A stretch of 64,000 nucleotides of DNA from Lentisphaerota bacterium (lineage in GTDB: Bacteria > Verrucomicrobiota > Lentisphaeria > Victivallales > Victivallaceae): the NCBI GenBank assembly GCA_015061605.1, contig SUWH01000001.1, positions 62,001-126,000 of the forward strand, written 5' to 3'. The notes below the pieces were generated by a model, which saw nothing but the letters and a program-made list of their open reading frames with translations, was not told where the DNA came from and did no database searches. This document shows, one piece after another, positions 1 to 8,769 of this stretch (positions are counted from its first letter, which is position 1; each line of letters begins with the position of its first letter). The translations under genes were made by a program, and so were the position numbers.

Positions 1-780
1 GAAGCAGAATCGCTGATGCGGGTACTGCGCCGTTTGCGTGCCCCGGACGGTTGTCCGTGGGACCGTAAGCAGACCCGTAACTCTCTGACCCGTCATTTGG
101 AGTCGGAATGCGGTGAATTGATCGATGCCATTGACCGGAATGATCCGCCGCACATTTGCGAAGAGCTGGGCGATGTATTGATGAATCTGCTGTTTCAGGT
201 GGTCATCGCTGAAGAGAACGGTGAATTTACCCTTGAAGATGTCTGGAGAGAGATCATTGAAAAAATGATCCGCCGTCACGCCCATGTTTTCGGTTCGGAA
301 AAAGCAGAAAATGCCGATGAGGTCGTGAAGTTGTGGGAAAAGATCAAAGCTTCCGAAAAACAATCGCGCGGCGAAGAGAGTAAATCGGTACTCGATGGAG
401 TCAAACACTCGCTTTCCGCATTGACCCGCGCTGAAAAATTGCAGAAAAAAGCTGCTGAAGTCAATTTCGACTGGAGCGATGTTTCCGGGATCGTCAGCAA
501 GATCAAAGAGGAAATAGCCGAAGTTGAAACTGCTTTGGCATCCGGTGATGAAGCTGATGTTGACAGCGAGCTTGGTGATTTGATGTTTGCGGTGGTGAAT
601 TTGATCCGTTTCCGGGAGCGGGCTTCGGCAGAGGAGTTGCTTCGCGGAGCCAATCATAAATTTGAACGCCGCTTTAAAATGGTGGAAGAGCTGGCATCTG
701 CCGTCGGTTGCAAGGTGGAAGAATTGTCTTCTGATCAGCTCAACGGGCTTTGGGAGCAGGTTAAACAGACGGAAAGATGA
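1..780 (+). CDS. mazG: Nucleoside triphosphate pyrophosphohydrolase MazG (5' end probably cut by window)
   Basis: MazG hydrolyses NTPs/dNTPs to the monophosphate and pyrophosphate, a house-cleaning role in the cytoplasm. Two all-alpha MazG domains are visible. The first starts with the family N-terminal signature DGCPWDRKQT and has the ELGD metal motif. The second carries KEEIAEVE followed by ELGDLMFAVVN. The C-terminal ERRFKMVEELA block is also typical. In the first domain the usual EExxE reads SECGE, so one acidic ligand is replaced by Ser. The first ATG is at 16, but the reading frame is open back to base 1 and E. coli MazG has about ten residues before this point, so the true start probably lies outside the window. 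The stop overlaps the next gene by four bases (ATGA), suggesting co-transcription. Confidence 0.93.
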   Translation, partial: EAESLMRVLRRLRAPDGCPWDRKQTRNSLTRHLESECGELIDAIDRNDPPHICEELGDVLMNLLFQVVIAEENGEFTLEDVWREIIEKMIRRHAHVFGSEKAENADEVVKLWEKIKASEKQSRGEESKSVLDGVKHSLSALTRAEKLQKKAAEVNFDWSDVSGIVSKIKEEIAEVETALASGDEADVDSELGDLMFAVVNLIRFRERASAEELLRGANHKFERRFKMVEELASAVGCKVEELSSDQLNGLWEQVKQTER

Positions 781-2540
781 ACGATTTTTTTAAATCATTT
801 TTTATTACCGTACTGCCTGAACAGGGCAAGCGGGCATTACTGCTGCTGTCACTGGTCGCATTGTCGGTTTTGCTGATATTTCCCGGTTGCGGAGAATTTT
901 CCGGTATTGAGGGTGAATGGGCGGGGTGTTTCCGGCTCGCTTCTGAATCAGCAAAATTTTTTGATGACTGGATGCCGGAACATTACAACAGTGTTGTTTT
1001 CGGACGGCTGCTCCGGGAGCTTTCCCGTTTTCTGCCGGAAGGCGAATGGTTGATCAGGTTTCCTGCCCTGCTGGCTGCCCTTGCTGCTTTAAGCGGTACT
1101 GTTTTGCTGGCACTGGAAATATTTGACCGTAAGAATGCGGTACTTGCCGGTTGGTTGATGTTGAGTTCATACGGTTTTCTCTACTGGGGGCGGATCGGCA
1201 GCAATGCGATGTTTGCTGCGGCAGCACTGGTATGGTGTGCCGCATTGTTTTATGGCAGAAAATGGTATCAGCCGGCGCCGTTCCGCCGCAGTTTTGATTT
1301 TTCCATATTGCTGTTGATAACGTTGATCCTATGCGGGATAACAGCGGTGCTGGGAATAACAGTTTTTCTTATACCGCAATGGATAAGTTTACTGAAAAAA
1401 GAGCGGTTCAAAATTTCTGATGTCAAGTGGAACATTGCGGGGATCGCAAGTGCCGTTGTAGTTGTTGTATTGATGCTTTACATCGGGATATATTCCGGAA
1501 CACCGGAAAAGTCCTGGCTTGAAAACATCGATAGGATGATACTGTTTTGCCGCCGGATAATAATCTCATCATGGCATGAATTTATCACTCCGGACGGCAG
1601 GAACGGAGTGAAACAGTTTTTGCATTTGTTCAGGTTGTTGCTGCCGTGGAGTTTGTTTGTCCCTGCGACCGTATACAGTTTGTGGAAGAAACGTCGTGAA
1701 TTGCCGGAGGAGTTGAAAAATATTATTTACGGTATCGGAGCGTTTATTCTGCTTATCGGTATATTTCCCGCCCGTCGTTGGGGAAGTATGCTGCCGTTGC
1801 TCGGTCCGGCAATGATTGTCGTGTCATCCGGATTGAGTGCACGTTACCGGAATGTTCGTTGGGTTCAGTTTTCCGAATTTATTGTACGCAGTATTTTTAT
1901 GATCATTGCCGCATTGGCGGCGGCATTGCTGTGTACCTGGCCGTTGTGGGGGAAATTGCTGGATCTGCCGGTGCCGGTATTGTTGATGATAATCTCAACA
2001 GTTACCGGCCTGGCAGCATTGATGGTATTGGCTTTTTGTACTGTTCCGGGAAATTTCGCTGAAATAATAATAAAGCGTCCGGCGCCGCTTGCCGGAACTG
2101 TGTTTGCCGGAGTGATTCTTTCTGTTTTGATCAATTGTGTTGTTCTGCCGCAGATGAGTTTGTTCCGGACGGAGCGCAATTTTTGGAATGATGCTGCCGA
2201 TGAACTTGAGCAGTGTGATCCGGCTCCGGAAATAATAATGTTTTACCGGAGCACTCTTTCCGGTAAAGCTCTCTATTATCTGATGCCGAAACAGCGGATC
2301 GTGGAGATAAATACTCCGGCTGAAGCAGAAAAACTGCTCCGTGATACCGGGGGAAAGGTCGCTGTAATAACCCGGCACAGACCGGAATTTTTAGCCGAAT
2401 TGGAGAAAATTGCCAAAGCCAACCGCAAAAATTTCTTTGCCGACCGTCCTTTGTGCAGCGAAAAACTTCCGGTGGCGTTTGCCGCAAATGATGCCGGTGC
2501 ATTGGACAAATGCCGCGGGCTGTGGCTCTTTGAACTTTGA
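777..2540 (+). CDS. ArnT/PMT-like membrane glycosyltransferase
   Basis: A 587-residue polytopic inner-membrane protein. It has about eleven to twelve hydrophobic segments and a hydrophilic C-terminal domain from about residue 480. After the first membrane helix there is an acidic loop (GIEGEWAGCFRLA) at the place where the PMT/ArnT glycosyltransferase family (GT-C fold) carries its catalytic acidic residue. It is followed by the family-like pattern RFPALLAALAALSGTVLLAL and a YGFLYWGRIGSNAMF block. Family members transfer sugars from polyprenyl-phosphate donors to lipid A or proteins; the donor and acceptor here cannot be read from sequence. Translation is coupled to mazG by an ATGA overlap. 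The family call rests on topology and short motifs only. Confidence 0.7.
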   Translation: MNDFFKSFFITVLPEQGKRALLLLSLVALSVLLIFPGCGEFSGIEGEWAGCFRLASESAKFFDDWMPEHYNSVVFGRLLRELSRFLPEGEWLIRFPALLAALAALSGTVLLALEIFDRKNAVLAGWLMLSSYGFLYWGRIGSNAMFAAAALVWCAALFYGRKWYQPAPFRRSFDFSILLLITLILCGITAVLGITVFLIPQWISLLKKERFKISDVKWNIAGIASAVVVVVLMLYIGIYSGTPEKSWLENIDRMILFCRRIIISSWHEFITPDGRNGVKQFLHLFRLLLPWSLFVPATVYSLWKKRRELPEELKNIIYGIGAFILLIGIFPARRWGSMLPLLGPAMIVVSSGLSARYRNVRWVQFSEFIVRSIFMIIAALAAALLCTWPLWGKLLDLPVPVLLMIISTVTGLAALMVLAFCTVPGNFAEIIIKRPAPLAGTVFAGVILSVLINCVVLPQMSLFRTERNFWNDAADELEQCDPAPEIIMFYRSTLSGKALYYLMPKQRIVEINTPAEAEKLLRDTGGKVAVITRHRPEFLAELEKIAKANRKNFFADRPLCSEKLPVAFAANDAGALDKCRGLWLFEL

Positions 2541-2565
2541 GCGCGAATGTGCTGCGTTTGAAAAA

Positions 2566-3435
2566 TCAGAATGTTCCGTGATAGAGAGTAATCCGTTCCA
2601 TAAGTTCATCCAGCCAGCGTTCTTCACCGTGAATGGCAAATTCTTCATAAACCGGATCGTGCAAATCGCTTCCGGCAGAGGAAAGCATACCGTGCTTTTC
2701 GCAGTATTCGCGGTAGAATACGGAAAGTTCCGCCGGAATGGAGGGGTGGGCACATTCGATGCCGTCCAGCTGGAACATTTCCCGCAAGGTGTCCATGCGT
2801 TTCAGGTCATTTTGCAGGAAGTATCCGCAGGGGTGGGCAATAAAGATCAGACCACCGGCATTTTTGACTGCCTTCACCGTTTGTTCATAGGATGGATAGG
2901 GGGGCATGCCGGTGAAAAGTTTGCGTTTTTCGCGATATTCATCGCGGTCTTTACAAAAGCCGTTTTTGATGCAGTAGTCGATAAGCAGACCGTTTTGGAC
3001 ATGGCTGATACCCTGTTTAGCAATGGTTTTTTCCGGGCGGTAGGATTTGAGCAGTTCAAGTCTTGCGTTGTCATCAAAGGGAAATCCCATGGCGCAGAAG
3101 TTGCGTGAAGCATTGGTACCGCTGGCGATCTGCCAGTTGCGGTAGGTGTCAAAGAGAGCTTCAAGTTCCGGCGTGGGACGGCGTGGCAGGTTGAGGCAGA
3201 CGAGATCGATGGGACCGAATTCGCAGTTGACGGAAATCTCTGAACCGGAAAAGTAACCGACTTCCGGAAATTCAGCGGCGGCATTTGAAACATCTTCATA
3301 ACCGTCCATGAGGTGGTGGTCGGTGATGGCGATGGCGCGGGTATGTTTCTTTTGGGCAAATCGGAAGTAATCGCGCACTTCAGTATGGGCATCGTAACTC
3401 CAGAGGGTATGCAAGTGCAGATCAAATGATGACAT
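2566..3435 (-). CDS. PHP-domain metal-dependent phosphoesterase
   Basis: This 289-residue protein has the full PHP metal-binding set: DLHLHT at residues 5-10, TDHH near residue 39, a central glutamate and histidines, HP in FIAHPCGYF, and a C-terminal GSDLHDP. PHP enzymes hydrolyse phosphoesters with two or three metal ions; stand-alone members include histidinol phosphatase-like and 3',5'-nucleoside bisphosphate phosphatases. The substrate is unknown. A good ribosome-binding site (AAGGAG) lies nine bases upstream of the ATG. The start overlaps the end of the preceding transporter gene by 14 bases, so the two are probably co-transcribed. Confidence 0.85.
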   Translation of the reverse strand: MSSFDLHLHTLWSYDAHTEVRDYFRFAQKKHTRAIAITDHHLMDGYEDVSNAAAEFPEVGYFSGSEISVNCEFGPIDLVCLNLPRRPTPELEALFDTYRNWQIASGTNASRNFCAMGFPFDDNARLELLKSYRPEKTIAKQGISHVQNGLLIDYCIKNGFCKDRDEYREKRKLFTGMPPYPSYEQTVKAVKNAGGLIFIAHPCGYFLQNDLKRMDTLREMFQLDGIECAHPSIPAELSVFYREYCEKHGMLSSAGSDLHDPVYEEFAIHGEERWLDELMERITLYHGTF

Positions 3436-4144
3436 TTTCAGACGCTCCTTTTTGTTCTTCAGGCAGAGAATTCCGCCATTGTATGTAAAATATTATGCCG
3501 CTTATCAGCATGATCATCCACCATATAAGAGTTGCCGCCGAAGTGCCGCCGGTGCTGAAAAATACCCGGCACCACATGATGACTGACAGCGTATTTACTG
3601 CTGTCCACAAAATCCACTGTTCAATACAGCGCTTCAGAGTAAGACACATCGCGGTAACTGAAAGCACGGTCGTAGTTGAATCCACCAGCGGCTGAGCGGC
3701 TCCGAGTTTGTAAAGGACAACTGCATAAAGCAGTATGGCAGCAATATTTATGGTCAGTAAGAGTAAACGCTGTTTCCCGGATAAAGATGCTTTTATTATT
3801 GAACATTCGGCATCAAGACGGTGTTTCCACAATATGACTCCGGCAAACATCATCGGCAGATAGATCGCCCAGTTGAGCATCATATCGCCGTAGATTTTCC
3901 GGGTATAGGCGATATAACCGTAGGTCACGGTGTTGATCATCCCGAAAAAGTAACAGCTGATCTTTCCTTTCCCGGCAAACATGGTATAGAGTGTTCCGGT
4001 GATGGCAGAAATAATACCGATGATGTTATCGCCAAGATAAAATGAAATGACTCCGATAGCGGCGGTACAGCAGAAAATGTAGATCATTTCCCAGCGTTGC
4101 CAGCCGGAAAATTCCTGCATCGCACGGTGAAAAAATTTATTCAT
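3422..4144 (-). CDS. pnuC: PnuC-like nicotinamide riboside/vitamin transporter
   Basis: A 240-residue integral membrane protein with about seven hydrophobic helices. The N-terminal part (SAITGTLYTMFAGKGKISCY, then FFGMINTVTYGYIAY) and MMLNWAIYLPMMFAG match the PnuC pattern, where Trp and Asn residues line the vitamin channel. PnuC proteins facilitate uptake of nicotinamide riboside, with trapping by phosphorylation inside. A vitamin B1 or B2 relative (PnuT, PnuX) cannot be excluded. It overlaps both neighbours by 8-14 bases in a minus-strand operon with a PHP phosphoesterase and a glycosyltransferase. Their functional link is not evident. Confidence 0.8.
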   Translation of the reverse strand: MNKFFHRAMQEFSGWQRWEMIYIFCCTAAIGVISFYLGDNIIGIISAITGTLYTMFAGKGKISCYFFGMINTVTYGYIAYTRKIYGDMMLNWAIYLPMMFAGVILWKHRLDAECSIIKASLSGKQRLLLLTINIAAILLYAVVLYKLGAAQPLVDSTTTVLSVTAMCLTLKRCIEQWILWTAVNTLSVIMWCRVFFSTGGTSAATLIWWMIMLISGIIFYIQWRNSLPEEQKGASENVII

Positions 4145-5198
4145 AATATTCCTTGAATGTCGAAGTTATAAATTCAGCCAGCAGTTTTGCATTGCGTTCA
4201 AAAGAGTATTTTTCCGCTTCATCGGCAATCGCCGGTGACAGTGAAGCGCGGAATCCGGTATCGGCAAGTTTCTGCCATGCCGTGATCCATTCATCAGAAG
4301 TTGAGGCGCAGAAACCGGTTTTGTTTTCCACGATGACGCGGGTGTTTTCACCGACCGCCGAGGCGATCGCCGGAATTCCGGCGCGCAGATATTGAATGAG
4401 TTTAAAAGCTGATTTGCCCCGGGCAAAGGGGGAATCATCCAGCGGCATGATGCCGAGTTGACAACTTTTGAGCAGGGCGTGTTCAGTTTCACCTGACCAG
4501 TTGACATTGCGTGTCGGAATACCGGGGATATCCGGCAGATCTTCTTTGGCAATCACCAGAAGTTCAAAGGGGTGAGCGGCATACATCTTTTGCAGAGTTG
4601 CCGTGTGTTCCCGCAGAAACCGGTGCGTTACCGGGGTGCCGATCCAGCCGATGCGGAGCAGATCGCCGCGCGGAATATCGATTGAAACATCCTGCGGCGG
4701 CAGCGGCGGCACTGTCGGCAGTTTGAAAATATTTTTATTGTACGGCGCAAAACGGTTGAAAAGTTCATCATTGGCAGCGATTATTCCGGCGGCATTGGCG
4801 ATAAGCTGCGGATATTTTTGGCACAGAACCGGAAGTTTTGCATAGCGCAGATCGACCGCATCATCGAAATTCAAAATATATGGACGTTTGGCAAGGAAAT
4901 GTTTTTCAATCAGGTACGGCATAAAGGGGAGCAGTTCATATTCGATAAACAGCGGAACTGCCGGTGCTGTGGCGGCAAGTTCTTTGAATCTCCGGAACAA
5001 AGCCGCAATATAGGCGGTCTTTGATTTACCGTTGCCGGAATAGAGTTGTTTCAAATATAAATCATCAAAAAAATGATGGCTGTCGATGGAAAATCCCGCT
5101 TTTTCCAGTTCCGGGATGAACTGAAAAAAGCGCAATCTGCTGGATGCTCCGAGATTGCCGTAGCGGCACCAGATGGAAAGCGGACGACTTTTTTTCAT
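4137..5198 (-). CDS. GT4-like glycosyltransferase
   Basis: A 353-residue soluble glycosyltransferase of GT-B type. The N-terminus has the acceptor-side start IWCRYGNLGASSRLRF. The C-terminal half has the Rossmann-like donor domain: RIGWIGTPVTHRFL, later CQLGIMPLDDSPFARGKSAFK with a conserved Lys, and the end-of-domain pattern AGIPAIASAVGENTRVI followed by NKTGF. GT4 enzymes use nucleotide-sugar donors with retention of configuration. An envelope polysaccharide role is plausible but not demonstrated. The start overlaps the xseA stop (ATGA type) and the end overlaps pnuC by eight bases. Confidence 0.82.
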   Translation of the reverse strand: MKKSRPLSIWCRYGNLGASSRLRFFQFIPELEKAGFSIDSHHFFDDLYLKQLYSGNGKSKTAYIAALFRRFKELAATAPAVPLFIEYELLPFMPYLIEKHFLAKRPYILNFDDAVDLRYAKLPVLCQKYPQLIANAAGIIAANDELFNRFAPYNKNIFKLPTVPPLPPQDVSIDIPRGDLLRIGWIGTPVTHRFLREHTATLQKMYAAHPFELLVIAKEDLPDIPGIPTRNVNWSGETEHALLKSCQLGIMPLDDSPFARGKSAFKLIQYLRAGIPAIASAVGENTRVIVENKTGFCASTSDEWITAWQKLADTGFRASLSPAIADEAEKYSFERNAKLLAEFITSTFKEYYE

Positions 5199-6385
5199 TT
5201 GGTTTCCACCTTGAGTCTGCCGTCTGAAAAGTGCAGTTCCAATTCTCTGCCGGGAGCGATCTTTGCAGAGGTTATTACATTGCCGCTTTCCGGATCGAAT
5301 GCCATAACGTAACCGCGTTCAAGCTGACTGCGCGGATTGAGGGTGTTGAGCGCGGTCACGGCACGACCGAGCCGATTGGTGTAAAAAGAATGGAAGTTTT
5401 TCAATGCCTGAGCCAACCGCAGATCCATTTCATCCAGATATTGCCGTTTGACATCCAGAGCACGGCGCGGTTCGTGAAAGACCGGACTTCCGGCGAGGCG
5501 TTCAAGGATACTGCGCAGATTGCTTATTTTCAGTTTGACTGTCGCATTGAGGTCTTTTGCAGAGCGTTCCAGCCGGGCGATGAATTCATCCCGTCTTCCT
5601 ATGACCAGTTCCGCTGCTGCCGAGGGAGTCGGTACCCGCAAGTCGGCGGCAAAGTCGCAGATGGTGAAGTCGATCTCGTGTCCGACTGCACTGATGACCG
5701 GGATGCGGCTGTTTGCCACCGCCCGGGCGAGAACTTCTTCATTAAAGGGCCACAGATCCTCCATGCTGCCGCCGCCCCGGGTGACGACGATGACATCGAC
5801 GCAGTGGGTACGGTTGAAAAATTCCACTCCGGCAGCGACCTGTCTTGCCGCCTGTGCGCCCTGCACCAGAGCCGGGTAGATTTTTACATCGGCATCGGGA
5901 AAACGGCGGTCGATGATCTGCAGGAAGTCCCGGATCGCCGCTCCGGTCGGACTGGAAACCACCCCGATCGAACGCGGCAGAAGGGGAATCGGCTTTTTGC
6001 GTTCCGGGGCAAACAATCCCTCCGCTTCCAGTTTGCGTTTGAGTTCCTCAAACCGCTGCTGAAGTGCGCCGATACCGGCAAGGCGGATCTTCTTGATATT
6101 GAACTGGTATTCACCCCGGACTTCGTAAACGGAAAGATTTCCCCAGACCTCCACCAGTGAACCGTTGTCGATCCCAAGTTTGCGGCATTCGGCGGCACCG
6201 CCGAAGTAACAGGCACGGATCTGGGATTTATCATCTTTTATCTGCAAGTAGGCGTGTCCGGAGCGGTGAAGGATCACTGAACCGGCTTCACCGCCCATCC
6301 AGAAGGGCATAAACGCTCCTTCGATAGTTTCCCGTAAGGCACGATTGACTGCACTTACGCTCCAAACCGGTTCACTTTGCTGCAT
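5195..6385 (-). CDS. xseA: Exodeoxyribonuclease VII large subunit
   Basis: XseA is the catalytic large subunit of exonuclease VII, which degrades single-stranded DNA from both ends. An N-terminal OB-fold (WSVSAVNRALRETIEGAF, with HAYLQIKDDKSQIRACYF) is followed by the catalytic domain, which has RSIGVVSSPTGAAIRDFL, VVTRGGGSMEDLWPFN and SAVGHEIDFTICDFAADL. I chose the ATG at 6385 (396 residues) because an AGAGGG ribosome-binding site precedes it and family homology begins here. The frame is open upstream to 6535, but that stretch is AT-rich promoter sequence. The small subunit xseB is not in this window. Confidence 0.94.
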   Translation of the reverse strand: MQQSEPVWSVSAVNRALRETIEGAFMPFWMGGEAGSVILHRSGHAYLQIKDDKSQIRACYFGGAAECRKLGIDNGSLVEVWGNLSVYEVRGEYQFNIKKIRLAGIGALQQRFEELKRKLEAEGLFAPERKKPIPLLPRSIGVVSSPTGAAIRDFLQIIDRRFPDADVKIYPALVQGAQAARQVAAGVEFFNRTHCVDVIVVTRGGGSMEDLWPFNEEVLARAVANSRIPVISAVGHEIDFTICDFAADLRVPTPSAAAELVIGRRDEFIARLERSAKDLNATVKLKISNLRSILERLAGSPVFHEPRRALDVKRQYLDEMDLRLAQALKNFHSFYTNRLGRAVTALNTLNPRSQLERGYVMAFDPESGNVITSAKIAPGRELELHFSDGRLKVETK

Positions 6386-6482
6386 GTTTATTCCCTCTGA
6401 TAATGTTATTGGAGAAAAATAGCACAGTTTGCGCTGAAATGCAAGCTGACAATAAAAATATTGACAATATTTGTTTTTGCTG

Positions 6483-6511
6483 TTGCAAGTGTGTGTCAAG
6501 CCGGATATATT
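6483..6511 (+). promoter_or_regulatory. Sigma70-like promoter TTGCAA-17-TATATT
   Basis: The -35 box TTGCAA (6483-6488) and -10 box TATATT (6506-6511) are separated by exactly 17 bases. They sit about 45 bases upstream of the ATG at 6557, in the divergent gap with xseA. The same two boxes with the same spacing occur ahead of the tRNA-Leu/tuf operon and oadG in this window, which strengthens the call. Confidence 0.6.
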
Positions 6512-6556
6512 ATCTTTGAAACAGATTTTCAACATCCATTACAGAGGGAGCAAGCC

Positions 6557-7432
6557 ATGGCAGTACCGTTGTCGCATTTTTTTGATTTTTCCGAGATACC
6601 GGAGAAATTTTATCCGGGGATCATCAATGAATTCAAAGAGCTTGGTTCGACCAACTTTGTTCTGACTGACCGGATGTTGAAAAATTTTCTTGATGAACCC
6701 TGGGCATGTACCAGATTCAAACGATTGAGTCATATCCATAATATTTCTTTCGGCGATGCCCATATGCCTTTCGGTCAGCCGTATGATCTGTGCTGTTCGG
6801 AAAAGGGGCGCAGAGCAGAGATGATCTCTGATCAGAAGCGGGCCATGGCATATGCGTCAGACATGGGATGCCGTACCTGTACCATCCACATGGGAGCTTA
6901 CGAAAGTGTGGTTTATCACACCCCGAACAGTGAACTGCGTCCGCGTGTGGTCGATGCGTTGGGGCAACTGCTCGAAGAAGCGGAAAAACTGGATATGGTT
7001 CTGGCGATCGAAAACAGTTTTGAGCGTTCCAACACTCCGGCGGAAGTGTTGTACTACATGAGTTGTTTCGATACTCCGCACCTTGGAGTTTGTTACGATG
7101 CCGGACACGCCTGTCTGATGTCCGATTTTCCGGGGAAAGTTCGCGAAAAATATGCTCCGGGTATGGATGCAGCATGGGGGGACGTCGTGGAATGTTACCC
7201 CGATGCTCTGGGCGATCTGCTGCCGCATATCGTCACCTGTCATCTGCATGATAATGACGGTTATTCCGATGCCCACAAAATGCCGGGTGACGGCAGGATC
7301 AACTGGCAGGAACTCATTGCCAAAATCCGTACCGCTCCGCGTCTGATGACCATGCAGAGTGAAGTTTCGATGTTCGGCAACGGTTACTCCATCGGAAATC
7401 TGGTCAGAACATTCAATAAAATAATGCAGTAA
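6557..7432 (+). CDS. Sugar phosphate isomerase/epimerase-like TIM-barrel protein
   Basis: A 291-residue protein of the xylose isomerase-like TIM-barrel superfamily (AP endonuclease 2 / sugar isomerase fold). Visible metal-ligand blocks are CTIHMGAYE, LAIENSF (Glu), GVCYDAGHACLM (Asp and His), VTCHLHDNDG (HxHDN) and MQSEVSMFG (final Glu). Family members isomerise or epimerise sugars and inositols; the substrate here is unknown. The ATG at 6557 is preceded by GAGGGAG and gives a natural N-terminus; the open frame upstream lies in the promoter region. murA follows after 21 bases, suggesting one transcript. Confidence 0.82.
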   Translation: MAVPLSHFFDFSEIPEKFYPGIINEFKELGSTNFVLTDRMLKNFLDEPWACTRFKRLSHIHNISFGDAHMPFGQPYDLCCSEKGRRAEMISDQKRAMAYASDMGCRTCTIHMGAYESVVYHTPNSELRPRVVDALGQLLEEAEKLDMVLAIENSFERSNTPAEVLYYMSCFDTPHLGVCYDAGHACLMSDFPGKVREKYAPGMDAAWGDVVECYPDALGDLLPHIVTCHLHDNDGYSDAHKMPGDGRINWQELIAKIRTAPRLMTMQSEVSMFGNGYSIGNLVRTFNKIMQ

Positions 7433-7453
7433 ATCAGGAAGGATTTTTCATAT

Positions 7454-8743
7454 ATGATCAAAAGTCTTCATATAAAAGGCGGAACTGTCCGGGGAGGCGA
7501 GGTTACCATTTCCGGCAACAAAAATGCGGCGCTTCCGGCAATTTCAGCGATGATGCTGACGGATGAAGAGGTGGTTCTGCACAATATGCCGGATATTCTC
7601 GATGTGCGTACCATGCTGGATATCGCCGGTGAACTCGGTGCGGAATTCACCTTTAAAAACAACACTCTCCGATTCCGCTGTCCTAAAATAAAAACAACTG
7701 TCATCAACCGGGAATTGTGTGCCAAAAACCGGACGAGCATTCTTTTTGCCTCATCACTGATCGGCCGCTGCGGTCAGGCGGAACTCTATCCTCCCGGCGG
7801 TGATGTCATCGGCAGACGGCGGCTGGACGGACACTTTTACGGTCTGACCAAACTCGGAGCGGAGATGGCTCCGGATACCGCGACGTACAAATTCCATGCC
7901 CCCGGCGGTCTGACCGGACGGGAACTGTTTCTGGATGAAGCAAGTGTCACCGGTACGGAACAGATATTGATCGCAGCTTCAGTCGCCGCCGGACGGACGA
8001 TCCTTTATAATGCCGCAAGTGAACCGCATGTTTGCGACCTTGCCGAGCTGCTCAACAAAATGGGGGCGAAAATTTCCGGTATCGGCAGCAATACTCTGAC
8101 CATCGACGGTGTGGAAAAGCTCCACGGCTGTGAACACACCATCTGCTCCGACCATATCGAAGCCGGAAGTTTTATTGCACTTGCAACCGCATGTAATTGT
8201 GAAGTGACTTTGCGCAACACCGGTTTCCCGCGTTGTTACTGGATGACCCGCCGGGTATTTGAACGTCTGGGAGTGAATATCACCCTGCAGCCGGATCTTA
8301 TCCATATCCCCGGCGGTCAATCCCGCGTCATAGAAAGCGATTTCGGCGGTCACATGTTCAAAATTTCCGACGGTCCGTGGCCCCAATTCCCCTCGGACAT
8401 GATGAGCTGTACCATCGTTGCCGCCACGCAGTGCCAGGGAACGGTGATGTTTTTTGAAAAGATGTTTGAAAGCCGCATTTATTTTACTGACCGTCTGATC
8501 AGCATGGGGGCTTCTGCTATCGTCTGCGACCCGCACCGGGTGGTTATTTCCGGCAGAACTCCGCTGCATGGTATCCCGATGTCCAGTCCGGATATCCGTG
8601 CCGGTATGGCGATGGTCATCGCTGCGCTCTGCGCCAATGGCGAAAGCCGCATCGATCAGGCGGGCGTGATTTATCGCGGCTATGAACGGCTTCCGGAAAA
8701 ACTCCGTTTGCTCGGAGCTGATATCGAAGAAATACACGGGTGA
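7454..8743 (+). CDS. murA: UDP-N-acetylglucosamine 1-carboxyvinyltransferase (MurA), Asp-type active site
   Basis: MurA transfers enolpyruvate from PEP to UDP-GlcNAc, the first committed step of peptidoglycan synthesis. The 429-residue length is normal. Conserved features are GNKNAALPAI (Lys23-Asn24, substrate binding), GPWPQFPSDM (catalytic Asp loop) and YRGYERLPEKL near the C-terminus. The active-site loop that in E. coli reads GGCAIGAR reads GGDVIGRR here: the fosfomycin-reactive Cys115 is Asp117 (GAT at 7802-7804). Asp at this position is known from mycobacteria and chlamydiae and makes MurA insensitive to fosfomycin. The gene follows the isomerase-like gene by 21 bases. Confidence 0.95.
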   Translation: MIKSLHIKGGTVRGGEVTISGNKNAALPAISAMMLTDEEVVLHNMPDILDVRTMLDIAGELGAEFTFKNNTLRFRCPKIKTTVINRELCAKNRTSILFASSLIGRCGQAELYPPGGDVIGRRRLDGHFYGLTKLGAEMAPDTATYKFHAPGGLTGRELFLDEASVTGTEQILIAASVAAGRTILYNAASEPHVCDLAELLNKMGAKISGIGSNTLTIDGVEKLHGCEHTICSDHIEAGSFIALATACNCEVTLRNTGFPRCYWMTRRVFERLGVNITLQPDLIHIPGGQSRVIESDFGGHMFKISDGPWPQFPSDMMSCTIVAATQCQGTVMFFEKMFESRIYFTDRLISMGASAIVCDPHRVVISGRTPLHGIPMSSPDIRAGMAMVIAALCANGESRIDQAGVIYRGYERLPEKLRLLGADIEEIHG

Positions 8744-8769
8744 TTTGAAGTTTTCAGGGATTTGTTGCC

